Shown: piece after piece, positions 27,279 to 36,841 of the stretch | Layout of the letters: every line of letters begins with the position of its first letter | Numbering within the stretch: position 1 is the stretch's first letter | Assembly (NCBI RefSeq): GCF_018885265.1 | Contig: NZ_CP076538.1 | Span: 248,001-312,000 of the forward strand | Direction of reading: 5' to 3' | Source of the DNA: Amycolatopsis aidingensis | GTDB taxonomy: Bacteria > Actinomycetota > Actinomycetes > Mycobacteriales > Pseudonocardiaceae | DNA length: 64,000 bases | Made by a program: the position numbers and the translations under genes | The notes under the pieces: model-generated | What the model was told of the DNA's origin: nothing | Database searches by the model: none | What the model saw: the letters and a program-made list of their open reading frames with translations, nothing else

Positions 27279-28835
27279 ATGTCGCAGCACACCCTCAGCA
27301 CCGGCAGTACCCCCAGTAACGGCAGCGACGCCGACGAATACCGGCAGTGGCCGCTCTGGGGGACGCCTGCGGTGGTGGCCCTGTTCTCCACCGCCGCCTT
27401 CATGGTGGTGCGCACCCACCTGATCGACGACACCTACATCACCCTGGCCTACGCCGAGAATCTCGCCTTCCACGGGCATTGGGGACTGATCGACCAGGGC
27501 ACATCGAACACCGCCACCTCGCCGCTGAACGTGCTGCTGCTGGCGGTCATCACGGTGCTGGTGCGGGATGCGGTGTTCGCCGCCGGGGTGCTGTTCGTCG
27601 CCTGCCAGGTGGTGCTGGTGCTCGGGCTGCGCAGGCTCGGCACGGGCGCCGGCCTGCCCCGCTGGTTCGCCCCGGTGAGTGTCGGCCTGCTGACCGTGAA
27701 CCCGCTGCTGCTGTCCTCGGTGGGGCTGGAGATCACGCTCGGCGCGGCGGCACTGTCCTGGCTGGTGGTGTTCGCGACCGAGCGGCGGCCGGTCGCACTG
27801 GGCGCCGTGGCCGGGCTGCTCGCCCTGATCCGGCTGGACCTGCTGGTGTTCGCGGTCGTCCTGCTGCCCGCCGCGCTGCTGCTGGTCCGTGGGCGGTTCG
27901 GGACCGGTGCCCTGCGTGCGCTGGCGGTCTCGCTCGGGGCCTTCCTCGCGGTTGCCCTGCCGTGGTTCCTGTTCAGCTGGTTCGTCCTCGGTTCGGCCGT
28001 GCCGGACACGCTGATCATCAAGACCCTGCAGCGGTCCTGGGGGGAATGGAGCTTCACCACCGGCGCCGAGCTCTACCTGCGGCGCTACCCGCTGGCCACC
28101 GCGCTGTCCTTCCTGCCGGCGGTGGCCGGCGGCCTGCTGGGCCTGCCCTGGCTGATCGCGGCGCTGCGGGGGTCGGCCAAGGCCCGCTCGCTGCTGCCCT
28201 TCGCCGTGCTCGCGGTGGGCGGGGCGCTGCACTACGCCGCCTATGTGTGGCTGGATGTACCGCCGTACCACTGGTACTACGGCCCGAGCATCGTCGGCGC
28301 CACGGTGTTCCTGGTCGCGCTGTGCGCCCGCTGGACCCCGCGGCTCGGCCTGGCGGCCCCGGCCGTGCTGACCGCGGCCAGTGTGGCGGCGTATGCCGCG
28401 CCCGGCCTGCCCCGCGAGTTCCCACCGGTCACCACCAACCACGCCAGCTCGCAGCGCTACCTGGAGATCGGCGAGCAGATCGGCCGGATCGTGCCCGGTG
28501 CGACCGTGCACAGCGCGGGCGAGGTTGGTGCCCTCGCCTATGCCTGTTCCTGCGCGCTGGTGGACCTGTTCTCCGACCGGGGCGCGGTCGGCCCGGCCAT
28601 CACCGAGCGGCAGGCCCGCAGCGGCCCGATCGGGCGCGCGCTGCTGGAGGTGAACTTCGAGTTCCTGGACCGCGGGCTGCGGCCCGCCCGCGCCGAGTAC
28701 GTACTCCAGACCACCCCGCTGGCCGCCCCGCCGAAGGCGCTGGCCAGCTGGACCATCGGCTCACCGTGGATGGGAGCCCGGCAGCTCTACCTGATCCGGG
28801 CCGCCGACGCCGCCCGGCCGAACCCCCAGTGGTGA
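27279..28835 (+). CDS. aftB: AftB-type GT-C arabinofuranosyltransferase (Rv3805c position)
   Basis: 518 residues, around ten helices plus a soluble C-terminal domain. LIDDTYITLAYAENLAFHGH and SNTATSPLNVLLLA after the first helix form the acidic GT-C loop seen in AftB. Gene order (glf, PAP2, ubiA, this gene) copies the mycobacterial order in which aftB follows ubiA. AftB adds terminal beta-1,2 arabinofuranose to arabinan from decaprenyl-phosphoryl-arabinose outside the membrane. Orthology rests on position and the loop. The paralogue at 17395 is the alternative bearer of this activity. Confidence 0.75.
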   Translation: MSQHTLSTGSTPSNGSDADEYRQWPLWGTPAVVALFSTAAFMVVRTHLIDDTYITLAYAENLAFHGHWGLIDQGTSNTATSPLNVLLLAVITVLVRDAVFAAGVLFVACQVVLVLGLRRLGTGAGLPRWFAPVSVGLLTVNPLLLSSVGLEITLGAAALSWLVVFATERRPVALGAVAGLLALIRLDLLVFAVVLLPAALLLVRGRFGTGALRALAVSLGAFLAVALPWFLFSWFVLGSAVPDTLIIKTLQRSWGEWSFTTGAELYLRRYPLATALSFLPAVAGGLLGLPWLIAALRGSAKARSLLPFAVLAVGGALHYAAYVWLDVPPYHWYYGPSIVGATVFLVALCARWTPRLGLAAPAVLTAASVAAYAAPGLPREFPPVTTNHASSQRYLEIGEQIGRIVPGATVHSAGEVGALAYACSCALVDLFSDRGAVGPAITERQARSGPIGRALLEVNFEFLDRGLRPARAEYVLQTTPLAAPPKALASWTIGSPWMGARQLYLIRAADAARPNPQW

Positions 28836-28856
28836 CCCTCGCTCAGTGCCTGGATC

Positions 28857-29105
28857 TCAGTGCCGGGACCGGCGGCGCTGCGCCGCGGACGGCCGGGGCG
28901 GCGGCAGCCTGCGGGCGGCGGGCGATGCCGGGGTAGCCTCGCCCGCCCGCTCGGTCGCCGTGCGGATGGCCTCCAGTAGCTCCTGCTGGAGCTGGGTGTG
29001 CGGGCGTTGCGTGGCTTCCGGCGTCAGCCGCAGGTCGACCACCGCCCCGGTGGACGTGACCGTGACCGCGACCGAACCGTCCGCGTTACTGGCCTCCCCA
29101 TGCAT
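28857..29105 (-). CDS. Small YbaB/EbfC-like protein
   Basis: 82 residues. The middle (VTVTSTGAVVDLRLTPEAT, then QLQQELLEAIRTATERA) resembles the beta-sheet and last helix of YbaB/EbfC-type proteins, including the ESX-associated ones. The N-terminal helix of the family is missing and the tail is basic and proline-rich. It may therefore be a short variant or a remnant. The ATG at 29105 is preferred over a TTG 9 nt upstream. It lies downstream of dprE2 on the same strand. Confidence 0.55.
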   Translation of the reverse strand: MHGEASNADGSVAVTVTSTGAVVDLRLTPEATQRPHTQLQQELLEAIRTATERAGEATPASPAARRLPPPRPSAAQRRRSRH

Positions 29106-29151
29106 GACACCCAATGTATGCCGGTCACCCGCCCGAGTGACCCGCGGGTCG

Positions 29152-29907
29152 CTAGATGGGCAGCTTGCGGAAGATCGGCCGGGGAATGTGCCGCAGCGCC
29201 GACATCACGAACCGGAACTGCGCGGGCGCCCACACCAGCTCCCTGCGCTTGCGCACCGCGTCCACCGCGACCTCGGCGACCTGCTCGGCGGTCTGCTCCA
29301 GCGGCGCCTTGCCCATGCCCTCGGTCATCTTGGTCTTCACCTGGCCGGGCCGCACCACGGTGACCCGCACGCCGTGCGGGCGCAGCGCCTCGCCGAGCCC
29401 GAGGTAGAACCCGTCGAACCCGGCCTTGGTGGAGCCGTAGAGGAAGTTCGCCCTGCGCACCCGCTCACCAGCCACAGAGGACAGTGCGAGCACGGCGCCG
29501 TGGCCCTGCTTCTTCAGCCGGTCGGCCAGCGCCACCCCGACCGAAACCGCCGCGGTGTAGTTCACCGAGGCCAGTTCGACCGCCTTCGCGTGGTCCTGCC
29601 AGACCTCCTCGGCGTCGCCGAGCAGTCCGAAGGCGACGACCGTCAGGTCGATATCGCCGTCCCCGAACGCCTTGTCGATCACCGCGGGATGCGCGGCGGT
29701 GTCCTGGGCGTCGAAATCCACACAGGACACCTCGGCGCCCGCCGCGCGCAGCCGTTCGGCCGCGGCGTCCAGCCGGGGCGATGGCCGGGCGGCGAGCACG
29801 ACCCGCAGCGGCCGAGCGGCGAGGTAGCGCTCCGCGATGGCGAGCGCGATGTCCGAGGTGCCGCCGAGCAGCAGCAGTGACTGGGGATTGCCTACAGCGT
29901 CGATCAC
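29152..29907 (-). CDS. dprE2: Decaprenylphosphoryl-2-keto-ribose reductase DprE2
   Basis: 251 residues (mycobacterial DprE2 is 254). SDR motifs are [19 protein letters not shown], a catalytic serine in [12 protein letters not shown], and Y-x3-K in [11 protein letters not shown]. It starts with a GTG that overlaps the dprE1 stop by 4 nt (GTGA). It reduces the keto intermediate made by DprE1 to decaprenyl-phosphoryl-arabinose, the only arabinose donor for arabinogalactan. Context and length make the assignment firm. Confidence 0.93.
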   Translation of the reverse strand: MIDAVGNPQSLLLLGGTSDIALAIAERYLAARPLRVVLAARPSPRLDAAAERLRAAGAEVSCVDFDAQDTAAHPAVIDKAFGDGDIDLTVVAFGLLGDAEEVWQDHAKAVELASVNYTAAVSVGVALADRLKKQGHGAVLALSSVAGERVRRANFLYGSTKAGFDGFYLGLGEALRPHGVRVTVVRPGQVKTKMTEGMGKAPLEQTAEQVAEVAVDAVRKRRELVWAPAQFRFVMSALRHIPRPIFRKLPI

Positions 29908-31292
29908 AGGTTCAACCTTCGTGCCATATCCGAGGCGAAAACGCCGTCCGGGTCGTATGCGTTGCGAATCTTGCGCCATTCGTCGATGCGCGGGTAGCCC
30001 TGCTGGATCACCTCCGGCGAGGCGCGGGACTCCTTGGCGAGGTAGTGCCGCCCGCCGGCGTCCAGCACCATCCGGTCCAGTTCGGCGCACAGTTCGGCCA
30101 GCCCGCGTCCGACCGGGATGTCCACGCACAGGGTCCAGCCGGGTTTGGGGAAGGACAGGGGTGCCTGGTTGCCCGCGCCGAACCGCTTGAGCACGTTCAG
30201 GGCCGAGACCTGGCCGCGCTCGGTCATGGCCGTCAGCGCCGAGCGGATCACGTCCCCGCGCTCCAGCGGCACCACGAACTGGTACTGCAGGAAGCCGTGC
30301 GGGCCGTAGCCACGGTTCCACTCGCCGATGATGTCCAGCGGGTGCAGGAACTGGGTGATGTTCTGCACCGCGCCCAGCTTGGTCGGCGACTTGCGGTACC
30401 AGAACTCACTGAAGATCCGCCCGGTGAGCCGGTTCAGCAGGCCGGGCGGGAACACGTCCGGCACGGTGAGCAACTGCGGGGCGTCGAACTTCAGCGGGTT
30501 GGCCCGCAGCTTCTTCGGCAGGTCCTCGAGCTTGGCGTGGTTCGCCCTGGTCAGCGTCCCACGGCCGAAGTGCTGGCCGGTGGTCACCGCGTCGAACCAG
30601 GACACCGACTCCGCGTACTTCTCGTCGTCGCATGCCTGGCGCTCCATCAGCTCGTCCAGGTTGTCGATCTGCTCGGTGTCCACCACGAAGTAGGCGGTCT
30701 CCACGTGCTCCAGCCGCAGCGTGGCGCGTAGCACGATCCCGGTGAGCCCCATCCCGCCCACGGTGGCCCAGAACAGTTCGGACTCCGCGCCGTCCGGGGT
30801 GAGCGTGCGCACCTGGCCGTCCGCGGTGAGCAGGTCCATGGACAGCACGTGGTTGCCGAAGCTGCCCGCCACATGGTGTGCCTTGCCGTGGATGTCCGCG
30901 CCGATCGCGCCGCCGATGGTGACCTGCCGGGTGCCCGGCAGCACCGGGATCCACAGGCCGAACGGCAGCGCGGCACGCATCAGGGTGTCCAGGCTGACCC
31001 CGGCATCCACCACGACCACGCCGTTGTCGGCGTCCATCGAGTGGATCCGGTCCAGTGCGGTCATGTCGATGACCAGCCCGCCCGCATTCTGCGCGGGGTC
31101 ACCGTAGGAGCGGCCCAGCCCGCGGGCGATCACCCCGCGGTCACCCGATTCGGCGACGGCGCGCGCGATGCGGTCGATATCGGGGGTGCTCAGCACCTCG
31201 GCGACCGTCGGTGCGGTGCGCCCCCAGCCGGTGAGGGCCTTTCGCTCGATGCTTGCTCGGATCGCTGCGCTCACCCGCCCCAGGGTAGCCAT
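29904..31292 (-). CDS. dprE1: Decaprenylphosphoryl-beta-D-ribose oxidase DprE1
   Basis: 462 residues from the ATG at 31292 (a GTG at 31301 would add three). The FAD-binding [17 protein letters not shown] and [19 protein letters not shown] identify the VAO-type flavoprotein. [18 protein letters not shown] precedes Cys389, which matches Cys387 of M. tuberculosis DprE1, the benzothiazinone-reactive residue. K420 in YLAKESR matches the catalytic lysine. It oxidises C2 of decaprenyl-phosphoryl-ribose. It is first in the dprE1-dprE2 operon and divergent from gtrA across a short promoter region. Confidence 0.95.
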   Translation of the reverse strand: MATLGRVSAAIRASIERKALTGWGRTAPTVAEVLSTPDIDRIARAVAESGDRGVIARGLGRSYGDPAQNAGGLVIDMTALDRIHSMDADNGVVVVDAGVSLDTLMRAALPFGLWIPVLPGTRQVTIGGAIGADIHGKAHHVAGSFGNHVLSMDLLTADGQVRTLTPDGAESELFWATVGGMGLTGIVLRATLRLEHVETAYFVVDTEQIDNLDELMERQACDDEKYAESVSWFDAVTTGQHFGRGTLTRANHAKLEDLPKKLRANPLKFDAPQLLTVPDVFPPGLLNRLTGRIFSEFWYRKSPTKLGAVQNITQFLHPLDIIGEWNRGYGPHGFLQYQFVVPLERGDVIRSALTAMTERGQVSALNVLKRFGAGNQAPLSFPKPGWTLCVDIPVGRGLAELCAELDRMVLDAGGRHYLAKESRASPEVIQQGYPRIDEWRKIRNAYDPDGVFASDMARRLNL

Positions 31293-31368
31293 GCCCGGCA
31301 CATCATCGTGTGGTGACCGCTTCTACACTCACCTGCGTCGAGACGAACCGGACCGGCGAGGTTGAGCA

Positions 31369-31839
31369 GTGGTGGCGACGGATCCCTACGCAGAAGTCGA
31401 GCCGACCCGACCCAGCTCGCCCGGATTGCCCGGTCAGCTCATCCGGTTCGTCCTCATCGGCGGTTTCTGCGCGCTGCTGGACTTCGGTACCTACCAGGGA
31501 TTACTTGCGCTGGGCATGGTCGCGGCCCCGTGGGTTGACCTGGCAAGGGCGATGAGTTTCGTGGTCGGCACCAGTACCGCGTTTTTTCTTAACCGCAAAT
31601 TCACATTCGCCGGTGGGCATCGGAAAGGTGCCGGACAGATCGGCGGATTCGTCCTGCTGTACACGGTGACGTTCTTCGTCGCGGTGGGGATGAATCGCTG
31701 GATGCTGTACCTGTTGCCGGACTTCGAACTACGAACCAGCGTCGCCTGGGTCATCTCGCAGGCAACCGCCACCACCATCAACTTCGTCATGCTGAAGTGG
31801 GTCGTGTTCCGCGAGCCGCGTCCCGACCGCACACAGTGA
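31369..31839 (+). CDS. GtrA-family membrane protein (Rv3789-type)
   Basis: 156 residues with four helices. RFVLIGGFCALLDFGTYQGL and STAFFLNRKFTFAGGHRK are classic GtrA segments, as is the final FVMLKWVVFRE. GtrA proteins are thought to help flip or handle polyprenyl-phosphate sugars. Mycobacterial Rv3789 lies beside dprE1, as here, and has been proposed as an arabinose-donor flippase or an anchor for AftA. A GTG start at 31369 overlaps GAGGTTGAG upstream. The glfT2 gene follows after 68 nt. Confidence 0.87.
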   Translation: MVATDPYAEVEPTRPSSPGLPGQLIRFVLIGGFCALLDFGTYQGLLALGMVAAPWVDLARAMSFVVGTSTAFFLNRKFTFAGGHRKGAGQIGGFVLLYTVTFFVAVGMNRWMLYLLPDFELRTSVAWVISQATATTINFVMLKWVVFREPRPDRTQ

Positions 31840-31907
31840 GCAGCTCACCATGCCGGGCCTGTACCTTGGCAGCGGTGTTTCGAGTCTTTTTGGAGGACTG
31901 AGGTCTG

Positions 31908-33881
31908 ATGCCCGGTAAAGCAGCAGCGGCCACGCGGAAGTCGGCCGGGAACGGCGCGGGTGCCGCGGACCCGGCCGAAGCCGAGGTGTTCGCCGAGCGC
32001 GCCCCGCAGGGCAGGCTGCTCGCGCAGCGTGGCCTCTATGCCGGCCCTTCGGACCTGGTCAGCAAGGACCTCTACGCCGAGGTGGTGCGCGGCGTGGCCG
32101 CCCGCGGCCGTCGCGGCGTCACCCTCGAGCCCTCCGCCAGGGTGTCCGGGAACACCTACTTCGGCCGTTTCCCCGCCAGCTACTGGCAGCGCTGGACCGA
32201 GGTGCGGCAGGTAAGGGTGGAGGCCGTGGTGAACGGCTCCGGCACCCTCGCCGTCGGCGCCTCCGATCCGGAGGGTGAGTCGCGGGTGGTGGCCGCGAAC
32301 ACCGTGCGGGACGCCGAGCAGGCCACGGTTACCTTCGAGGCGAAGATCGACCGGTTCCTCGACGGCGGCGCGCTCTGGCTCGACCTGGAGACCGAGGCCG
32401 GCGAGCGGCTGACGGTGGAGGGCGTGCGGTGGACCGTGGAGCCGCCGGAGAAGATCCGGCCGACCGCGGTGACCATCTGCACGATGAACCGGGTGGACGA
32501 CTGCCTCGCCACCCTGAAGGCGCTGGCGGGCGACCTGTCCTCGCTGGAGACCCTGGACGCCATCTACGTCGCCGACCAGGGCAGCGACCCGGTGGAGTCG
32601 CGGGAGACCTTCGCCGGGGTAGCCGCGGAGCTCGGCGACAAGCTGCACTACATCCGGCAGCCGAACCTCGGCGGCGCGGGCGGCTTCACCCGCGGGCTGT
32701 ACGAGGTCGCCGGGCGCCTGGCGGGGGCGGAGGGGTCGGGACGCCAGGACAGCGCTGTGACGGAACACGCCAATGTGCTGTTCATGGACGACGACGTGCT
32801 GCTGGAGCCGGACCTGGTGATCCGGCTGACCGCGTTCTCCAACAAGGCCGCGAACCCGATGATCGTGGGTGGGCAGATGCTCAACCTGCTGCACCCGAAC
32901 CAGCTGCACGTGGGCGCGGAGTACGCCCGGCTGAACACCCTCGAGCCCGGTCAGCCGGTCGAGCACAGCCTCACCACCGCCGACCTGCTCGGGGTGGACG
33001 AGGAGACCGGCAAGCCGAACCGGCAGGAGCGGCGGCTGGACGCCGGGTACAACGGCTGGTGGTCCTGCCTGATCCCGTACGAGGTGGTGAAGGAGATCGG
33101 CTACCCGATGCCGTACTTCTTCCAGTGGGACGACGCCGAGTACAGCTACCGGGCGCGGGCGCACGGCTTCCCCACGGTGACCCTGCCCGGTGCCGGGGTC
33201 TGGCACGCCGACTTCCACTGGAAGGACTGGGACGAGTGGCACCGCTACTTCAACCTGCGTAACTCCATCATCACCGCCGCGCTGCACAGCCCGTTCAACC
33301 TGAACCTGCTGTCCAGGGTGCTGCTGGCGCAGGTGGTGCGGTACCTGCTCAGCATGCAGTACGGCCTCACCGCGACCCTGATCAAGGCCGTGGAGGACTT
33401 CCTGGAGGGGCCGGAGATCCTGGCCGACGGCGGGGTTGCCGCGATGAAGGAGATCCGGGAGATCCGGGACCGCTACCCGGAGACCAAGCGGTACCCGGCA
33501 ACCGACGTCCCGGGCATCGCCTCCAGCGACATCGGCATCATCAACACCGCGCCGCGACCCAGCCTGCAGCGTGCGGTGCTGCTCAAGCGCATCCTGGACC
33601 GGCTGCTCGGCAAGCACCGGCACGCGCTGGGCGCCATCCCGACCGACGAGGCGCACTGGTGGCACGTGTCCCTGTTCGAGACGGCGGTGGTCACCGACGC
33701 CAACCAGGAGGGCGTCCGGGTGCGCCGCTACGACCGGGCCCGGATGTTCGACCTCGCCAAGCAGACGGTCCGTGTGCTCCAGCGCCTGCGCAAGGAAGGG
33801 CGCGCCGTGCAGGAGCAGTACAAGCGGGCCATGCCCGAGCTGACCAGCCGGGCCAACTGGACCCGCCTCTACCGCCTCTGA
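31908..33881 (+). CDS. glfT2: Galactofuranosyltransferase GlfT2
   Basis: 657 residues (637 in M. tuberculosis). An N-terminal beta-rich domain (FGRFPASYWQRWTEV) precedes a GT2 GT-A domain with NLGGAGGFTRG and the metal-binding LFMDDDVLLEPD (D294-D296). FFQWDDAEYSYR and the later VWHADFHW carry the base and metal histidine, and the C-terminus is helical. The enzyme polymerises the alternating beta-1,5/1,6 galactan on a lipid-linked primer in the cytoplasm. A GGAGGACTGAGG ribosome site precedes the ATG. Its place after gtrA instead of after glf differs from mycobacteria. Confidence 0.94.
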   Translation: MPGKAAAATRKSAGNGAGAADPAEAEVFAERAPQGRLLAQRGLYAGPSDLVSKDLYAEVVRGVAARGRRGVTLEPSARVSGNTYFGRFPASYWQRWTEVRQVRVEAVVNGSGTLAVGASDPEGESRVVAANTVRDAEQATVTFEAKIDRFLDGGALWLDLETEAGERLTVEGVRWTVEPPEKIRPTAVTICTMNRVDDCLATLKALAGDLSSLETLDAIYVADQGSDPVESRETFAGVAAELGDKLHYIRQPNLGGAGGFTRGLYEVAGRLAGAEGSGRQDSAVTEHANVLFMDDDVLLEPDLVIRLTAFSNKAANPMIVGGQMLNLLHPNQLHVGAEYARLNTLEPGQPVEHSLTTADLLGVDEETGKPNRQERRLDAGYNGWWSCLIPYEVVKEIGYPMPYFFQWDDAEYSYRARAHGFPTVTLPGAGVWHADFHWKDWDEWHRYFNLRNSIITAALHSPFNLNLLSRVLLAQVVRYLLSMQYGLTATLIKAVEDFLEGPEILADGGVAAMKEIREIRDRYPETKRYPATDVPGIASSDIGIINTAPRPSLQRAVLLKRILDRLLGKHRHALGAIPTDEAHWWHVSLFETAVVTDANQEGVRVRRYDRARMFDLAKQTVRVLQRLRKEGRAVQEQYKRAMPELTSRANWTRLYRL

Positions 33882-33893
33882 CCTGGGGCCCGC

Positions 33894-34139
33894 TCAGCGG
33901 TGCATGCCGAATGTGACGCCCTTGCGCTGCAGGTCGTCCACATAGGTGACGGCGATATGGGCGAAGTTCACCGTCACCGTCATGCCGTCCCTGGTGCGCA
34001 CGCTTTCCACGGCGCTGTGCTTGACCAGCTGGGGCAGCTTGGGCTCCAGCCGGTGCGCCTCCTCGGCGTCCAGGCTGAACATCAGCGGTTCGCCGCCCGC
34101 TGTCGGATGCAGTACCAGTGCGAGCTTTTCGTCTGCCAT
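33894..34139 (-). CDS. Small conserved-looking protein of unknown function
   Basis: 81 residues from the ATG at 34139. The sequence reads as a compact alpha/beta protein (MADEKLALVLHPTAGGEPLM, then a MTVTVNFAHIAVTYVDDL strand region). No signal peptide, helix bundle or known motif is visible. It lies convergent to glfT2 with a 12-nt gap and is divergent from the EspG-like gene. I do not recognise a family. Confidence 0.6.
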   Translation of the reverse strand: MADEKLALVLHPTAGGEPLMFSLDAEEAHRLEPKLPQLVKHSAVESVRTRDGMTVTVNFAHIAVTYVDDLQRKGVTFGMHR

Positions 34140-34307
34140 GCAGCCAAGAACAGCAGGTGGCGGCAAGCAGCGACAAGCCGGTTCGCTGAAAGCTGAGGTA
34201 ATGCTCACCGGGTCCGGCGCATTCCGGGTGATCCGCCTGCGCGGGGGATCCGGCGTCGGCTAACGTGCTGTTCGAAAGGCCGGTACCCGAGGGGGAGCAA
34301 CAACGTC

Positions 34308-35087
34308 ATGGCGCACTCGTTCTCATTGTCGCTGGCAGCGGTGGACATCCTGCTGGAGCATTGTGAACTCGGCGCCGCGCCGTTTCCCTTCCAGATTCCG
34401 CAGATCGGCAGCACGAAGACCCAGCGGGCGCAGGTCCGGGCCGCGGTGTTCCGCGACCTGGAGTCCCGCGGGCTGGCCCGCGGTGGCCGGCTGGACGAGG
34501 ACGCCGAGCTGGCCCTGCGCACCACCGTGCGCGCGCCGGTGGTGATCACCGCCGCCGCCCAGCTCGCCGACGACAAGAAGCTGTTCGCCAGGGTCAGCTC
34601 GGACGGGCGGTTCGCCGTGCTGGCCCGCCAGGACGAGAACCTGCTGGTGTTCGAGGAGACCCGGCCGACCGGCCTGGTGACCGCGATCGTGGACCTGCTC
34701 CCGCTGACGCCCGCGGCCGCCGGGCAGTCGGTGACCGTCCCGCGGCCCGCGCCGGACAGCAGGCCGCGGGGGCAGGCCGAGGACGGCGGCTACGACCCCT
34801 TCGGCGGGGTGAGCGGCCCGCGCCCGCGCGGGGGCGGGCAGTTGCGCATGGTGGAACGGATCTTCGAGAAGCCGAAGAAGCGGCTCGGCCAGTTCACCGC
34901 GCTGGTGCGGGGGCAGGACGGCAGGCAGGTTCCGCTCGGCCCGGTGGCCTGGTTCGACACCGAAGATGGTCGATACCTGAACACCATGCACCAGGCCGGT
35001 GACGGGCAGCAGTGGATCACCTACGCCCCCGCGGACAACGCGCGGCTCGCCCAGCAGCTGTACTCCCAGCTCGAGGGCTACCTCTGA
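34308..35087 (+). CDS. EspG-family ESX secretion-associated protein
   Basis: 259 residues. SFSLSLAAVDILLEH at the N-terminus, a charged middle with FAVLARQDENLLVFE, a low-complexity linker (residues ~145-180), and a C-terminal RLGQFTALVRGQDGR and WFDTEDGRYLNTM match the actinobacterial EspG layout. EspG proteins are cytosolic chaperones for type VII secretion substrates. No ESX core gene is near it; the closest ESX-like genes are at 60275. GAGGGGGAGC is the ribosome site. Its role beside glfT2 and glfT1 is unexplained. Confidence 0.75.
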   Translation: MAHSFSLSLAAVDILLEHCELGAAPFPFQIPQIGSTKTQRAQVRAAVFRDLESRGLARGGRLDEDAELALRTTVRAPVVITAAAQLADDKKLFARVSSDGRFAVLARQDENLLVFEETRPTGLVTAIVDLLPLTPAAAGQSVTVPRPAPDSRPRGQAEDGGYDPFGGVSGPRPRGGGQLRMVERIFEKPKKRLGQFTALVRGQDGRQVPLGPVAWFDTEDGRYLNTMHQAGDGQQWITYAPADNARLAQQLYSQLEGYL

Positions 35088-35105
35088 GGGTACCGAGCAC
35101 GGGCG

Positions 35106-36023
35106 TCAGTAGCGGAAGAACCGCTCCCTGCGTCCCTGGCGGACCAGCCGCAGCCAGCGCAGGAAGGCCCTGGGGTCCCGCTTCACCCCGATGAAGTACA
35201 GCCCGAAGCGCAGCACCTCCAGTGCCCCGATCTTGCGCATCCCTGGCTGGGCGAGCAGGTAGCCGCGGTTGCGGTAGGTGTAGTACCGCTTCACCTCGTT
35301 CTCCGGGTCCTGCGCGTGGAACCGGCCGCCGAGCATCGGCTTGAACTCGTCCGAGCCGTTCGGGTGCAGGTAGGTCGCCTTCAGCGAGGTGCCGAACGGC
35401 AGGCCGGAGCGGACCAGCCTACGGTGCAGCTCGACCTCGTCCCCACGGAAGAACAGCCGCAGGTCCGGGACGCCGACCACCTCGAGCGTGTCCGCGCGGA
35501 ACAGCGCCCCGTTCATCAGCGAGGCGATCCCTGGCAGGAAGTCGGTACCGAGCTCGGCGGCGGACCGTTTCCAGGTCAGCCCGCGGCGCAGCGGGAAGGC
35601 CAGCTGCTCCGGGCTGTCGATGTTCGCCACCACCGGGGAGACCTCGGCCAGGTTCCGGGTGCGTGCCTCGTGCAGCAGCACGGCGAGCACGTTCTCGTCC
35701 GCGGGACGCCCGTCATCGTCGGCCAGCCAGACCCAGCCGGCCCCGAGTGACAGCGCGTGCAGCATGCCGAGGGCGAACCCACCCGCGCCGCCAAGGTTGC
35801 GGTGCGAGGGCAGGTAGGTGACCGGCAGGCCGCAGGCACGCACGACCTCCCGCGCGGGCTGGTCCGGGCCGTTGTCCACCACGACCAGGTGGTCGACCGG
35901 GTGCGTCTGGGCCGCGATGATCTTCAGCGAGTCCGCGAGCAACTCGCGGCGGTGCCGGGTGACCACCACGGCCACCACGGCCTCCGCGCCGAGCGGGGCC
36001 TGCTCCGGCCCGCTGGTGGTCAT
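35106..36023 (-). CDS. glfT1: Galactofuranosyltransferase GlfT1
   Basis: 305 residues (304 in M. tuberculosis). GT2 fold: VVVTRHRRELLADSL, VDNGPDQP, HRNLGGAGGFALGM, and the metal site WLADDDGRP. LFFRGDEVELHRRLVRSG is the acceptor-side motif. GlfT1 adds the first two galactofuranose residues to the rhamnosyl-GlcNAc lipid linker. Its ATG overlaps the wzt stop by 4 nt, and wzt and wzm lie directly upstream, reproducing the Rv3781-Rv3783 block. Confidence 0.92.
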   Translation of the reverse strand: MTTSGPEQAPLGAEAVVAVVVTRHRRELLADSLKIIAAQTHPVDHLVVVDNGPDQPAREVVRACGLPVTYLPSHRNLGGAGGFALGMLHALSLGAGWVWLADDDGRPADENVLAVLLHEARTRNLAEVSPVVANIDSPEQLAFPLRRGLTWKRSAAELGTDFLPGIASLMNGALFRADTLEVVGVPDLRLFFRGDEVELHRRLVRSGLPFGTSLKATYLHPNGSDEFKPMLGGRFHAQDPENEVKRYYTYRNRGYLLAQPGMRKIGALEVLRFGLYFIGVKRDPRAFLRWLRLVRQGRRERFFRY

Positions 36024-36838
36024 CGCCCCTCGCCCTTGGCGGCGGCCGTGGGCTCGGCCCCGATCCGGGCGGCGGCCTCGGCGCTGATGTTCTCGAACGG
36101 GTCCTTGCCCTTGTACGCCGTCAGCACCTCACGCAGCCCGCCGCGCATCCGCATGTGGCCCTCGTCCATCCAGATCGCCGAGGTGCACAGCTCCAGCAGC
36201 AGGTCGTCCTGGTGCGAGGCGAACACCAGCAGGCCGGAGCGGCGGACCAGGTCCACCAGCCGGTCCCTTGCCTTGTTCAGGAAGGCCGCGTCCACCGCGC
36301 CGATGCCCTCGTCGAGCAACAGGATCTCCGGGTCGATCGAGGTGACCACGCCCAGCGCCAGGCGCACCCGCATACCGGTGGAGTAGGTGCGCAGCGGCAT
36401 CGCCAGGTAGTCACCGAGCTCGGTGAACTCGGCGATGTCGTCGATCCGCTTCTCCATCTGCTTGCGGCTCATCCCGAGGTAAAGGCCCCGGATCATGATG
36501 TTCTCGTAGCCGGAGATCTCCGGGTCGAGCCCGACGCCCAGGTCGAAAACGGGCGCGACCCTGCCGACGATCCGGGCGTGGCCACGGGTCGGCTCGTAGA
36601 TGCCGGACAGCAGCCGCAGCAGGGTGGACTTGCCTGCCCCGTTGTGCCCGACCAGCCCGATGCGGTCCCCGTCGTTGATCGACAAGGTGATGTCGTGCAG
36701 CGCCTCGATGATCGGCACCCTGCTCTCGGTGCCGATCTTGCCGCCGACCTTGCCGAGCACCTTCTTCTTCAGCGAGCGGGTCTTGGCGTCGAAAATCGGA
36801 AAATCGACGTAAGCGTCGCGAACCTCAATGCTGACCAT
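36020..36838 (-). CDS. wzt: ABC transporter ATP-binding protein Wzt (galactan export)
   Basis: 272 residues. Walker A is GHNGAGKST (64-72), the signature is YSTGMRVRLA, Walker B is ILLLDEGIGAVD, and a switch histidine lies in FASHQDD. The N-terminus DAYVDFPIFDAKTRSLKKKV is the polysaccharide-exporter type. There is no C-terminal carbohydrate-binding domain, as in mycobacterial Rv3781. It powers export of lipid-linked galactan across the membrane together with the Wzm permease encoded 3 nt upstream. Confidence 0.92.
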   Translation of the reverse strand: MVSIEVRDAYVDFPIFDAKTRSLKKKVLGKVGGKIGTESRVPIIEALHDITLSINDGDRIGLVGHNGAGKSTLLRLLSGIYEPTRGHARIVGRVAPVFDLGVGLDPEISGYENIMIRGLYLGMSRKQMEKRIDDIAEFTELGDYLAMPLRTYSTGMRVRLALGVVTSIDPEILLLDEGIGAVDAAFLNKARDRLVDLVRRSGLLVFASHQDDLLLELCTSAIWMDEGHMRMRGGLREVLTAYKGKDPFENISAEAAARIGAEPTAAAKGEGR

Positions 36839-36841
36839 CAG

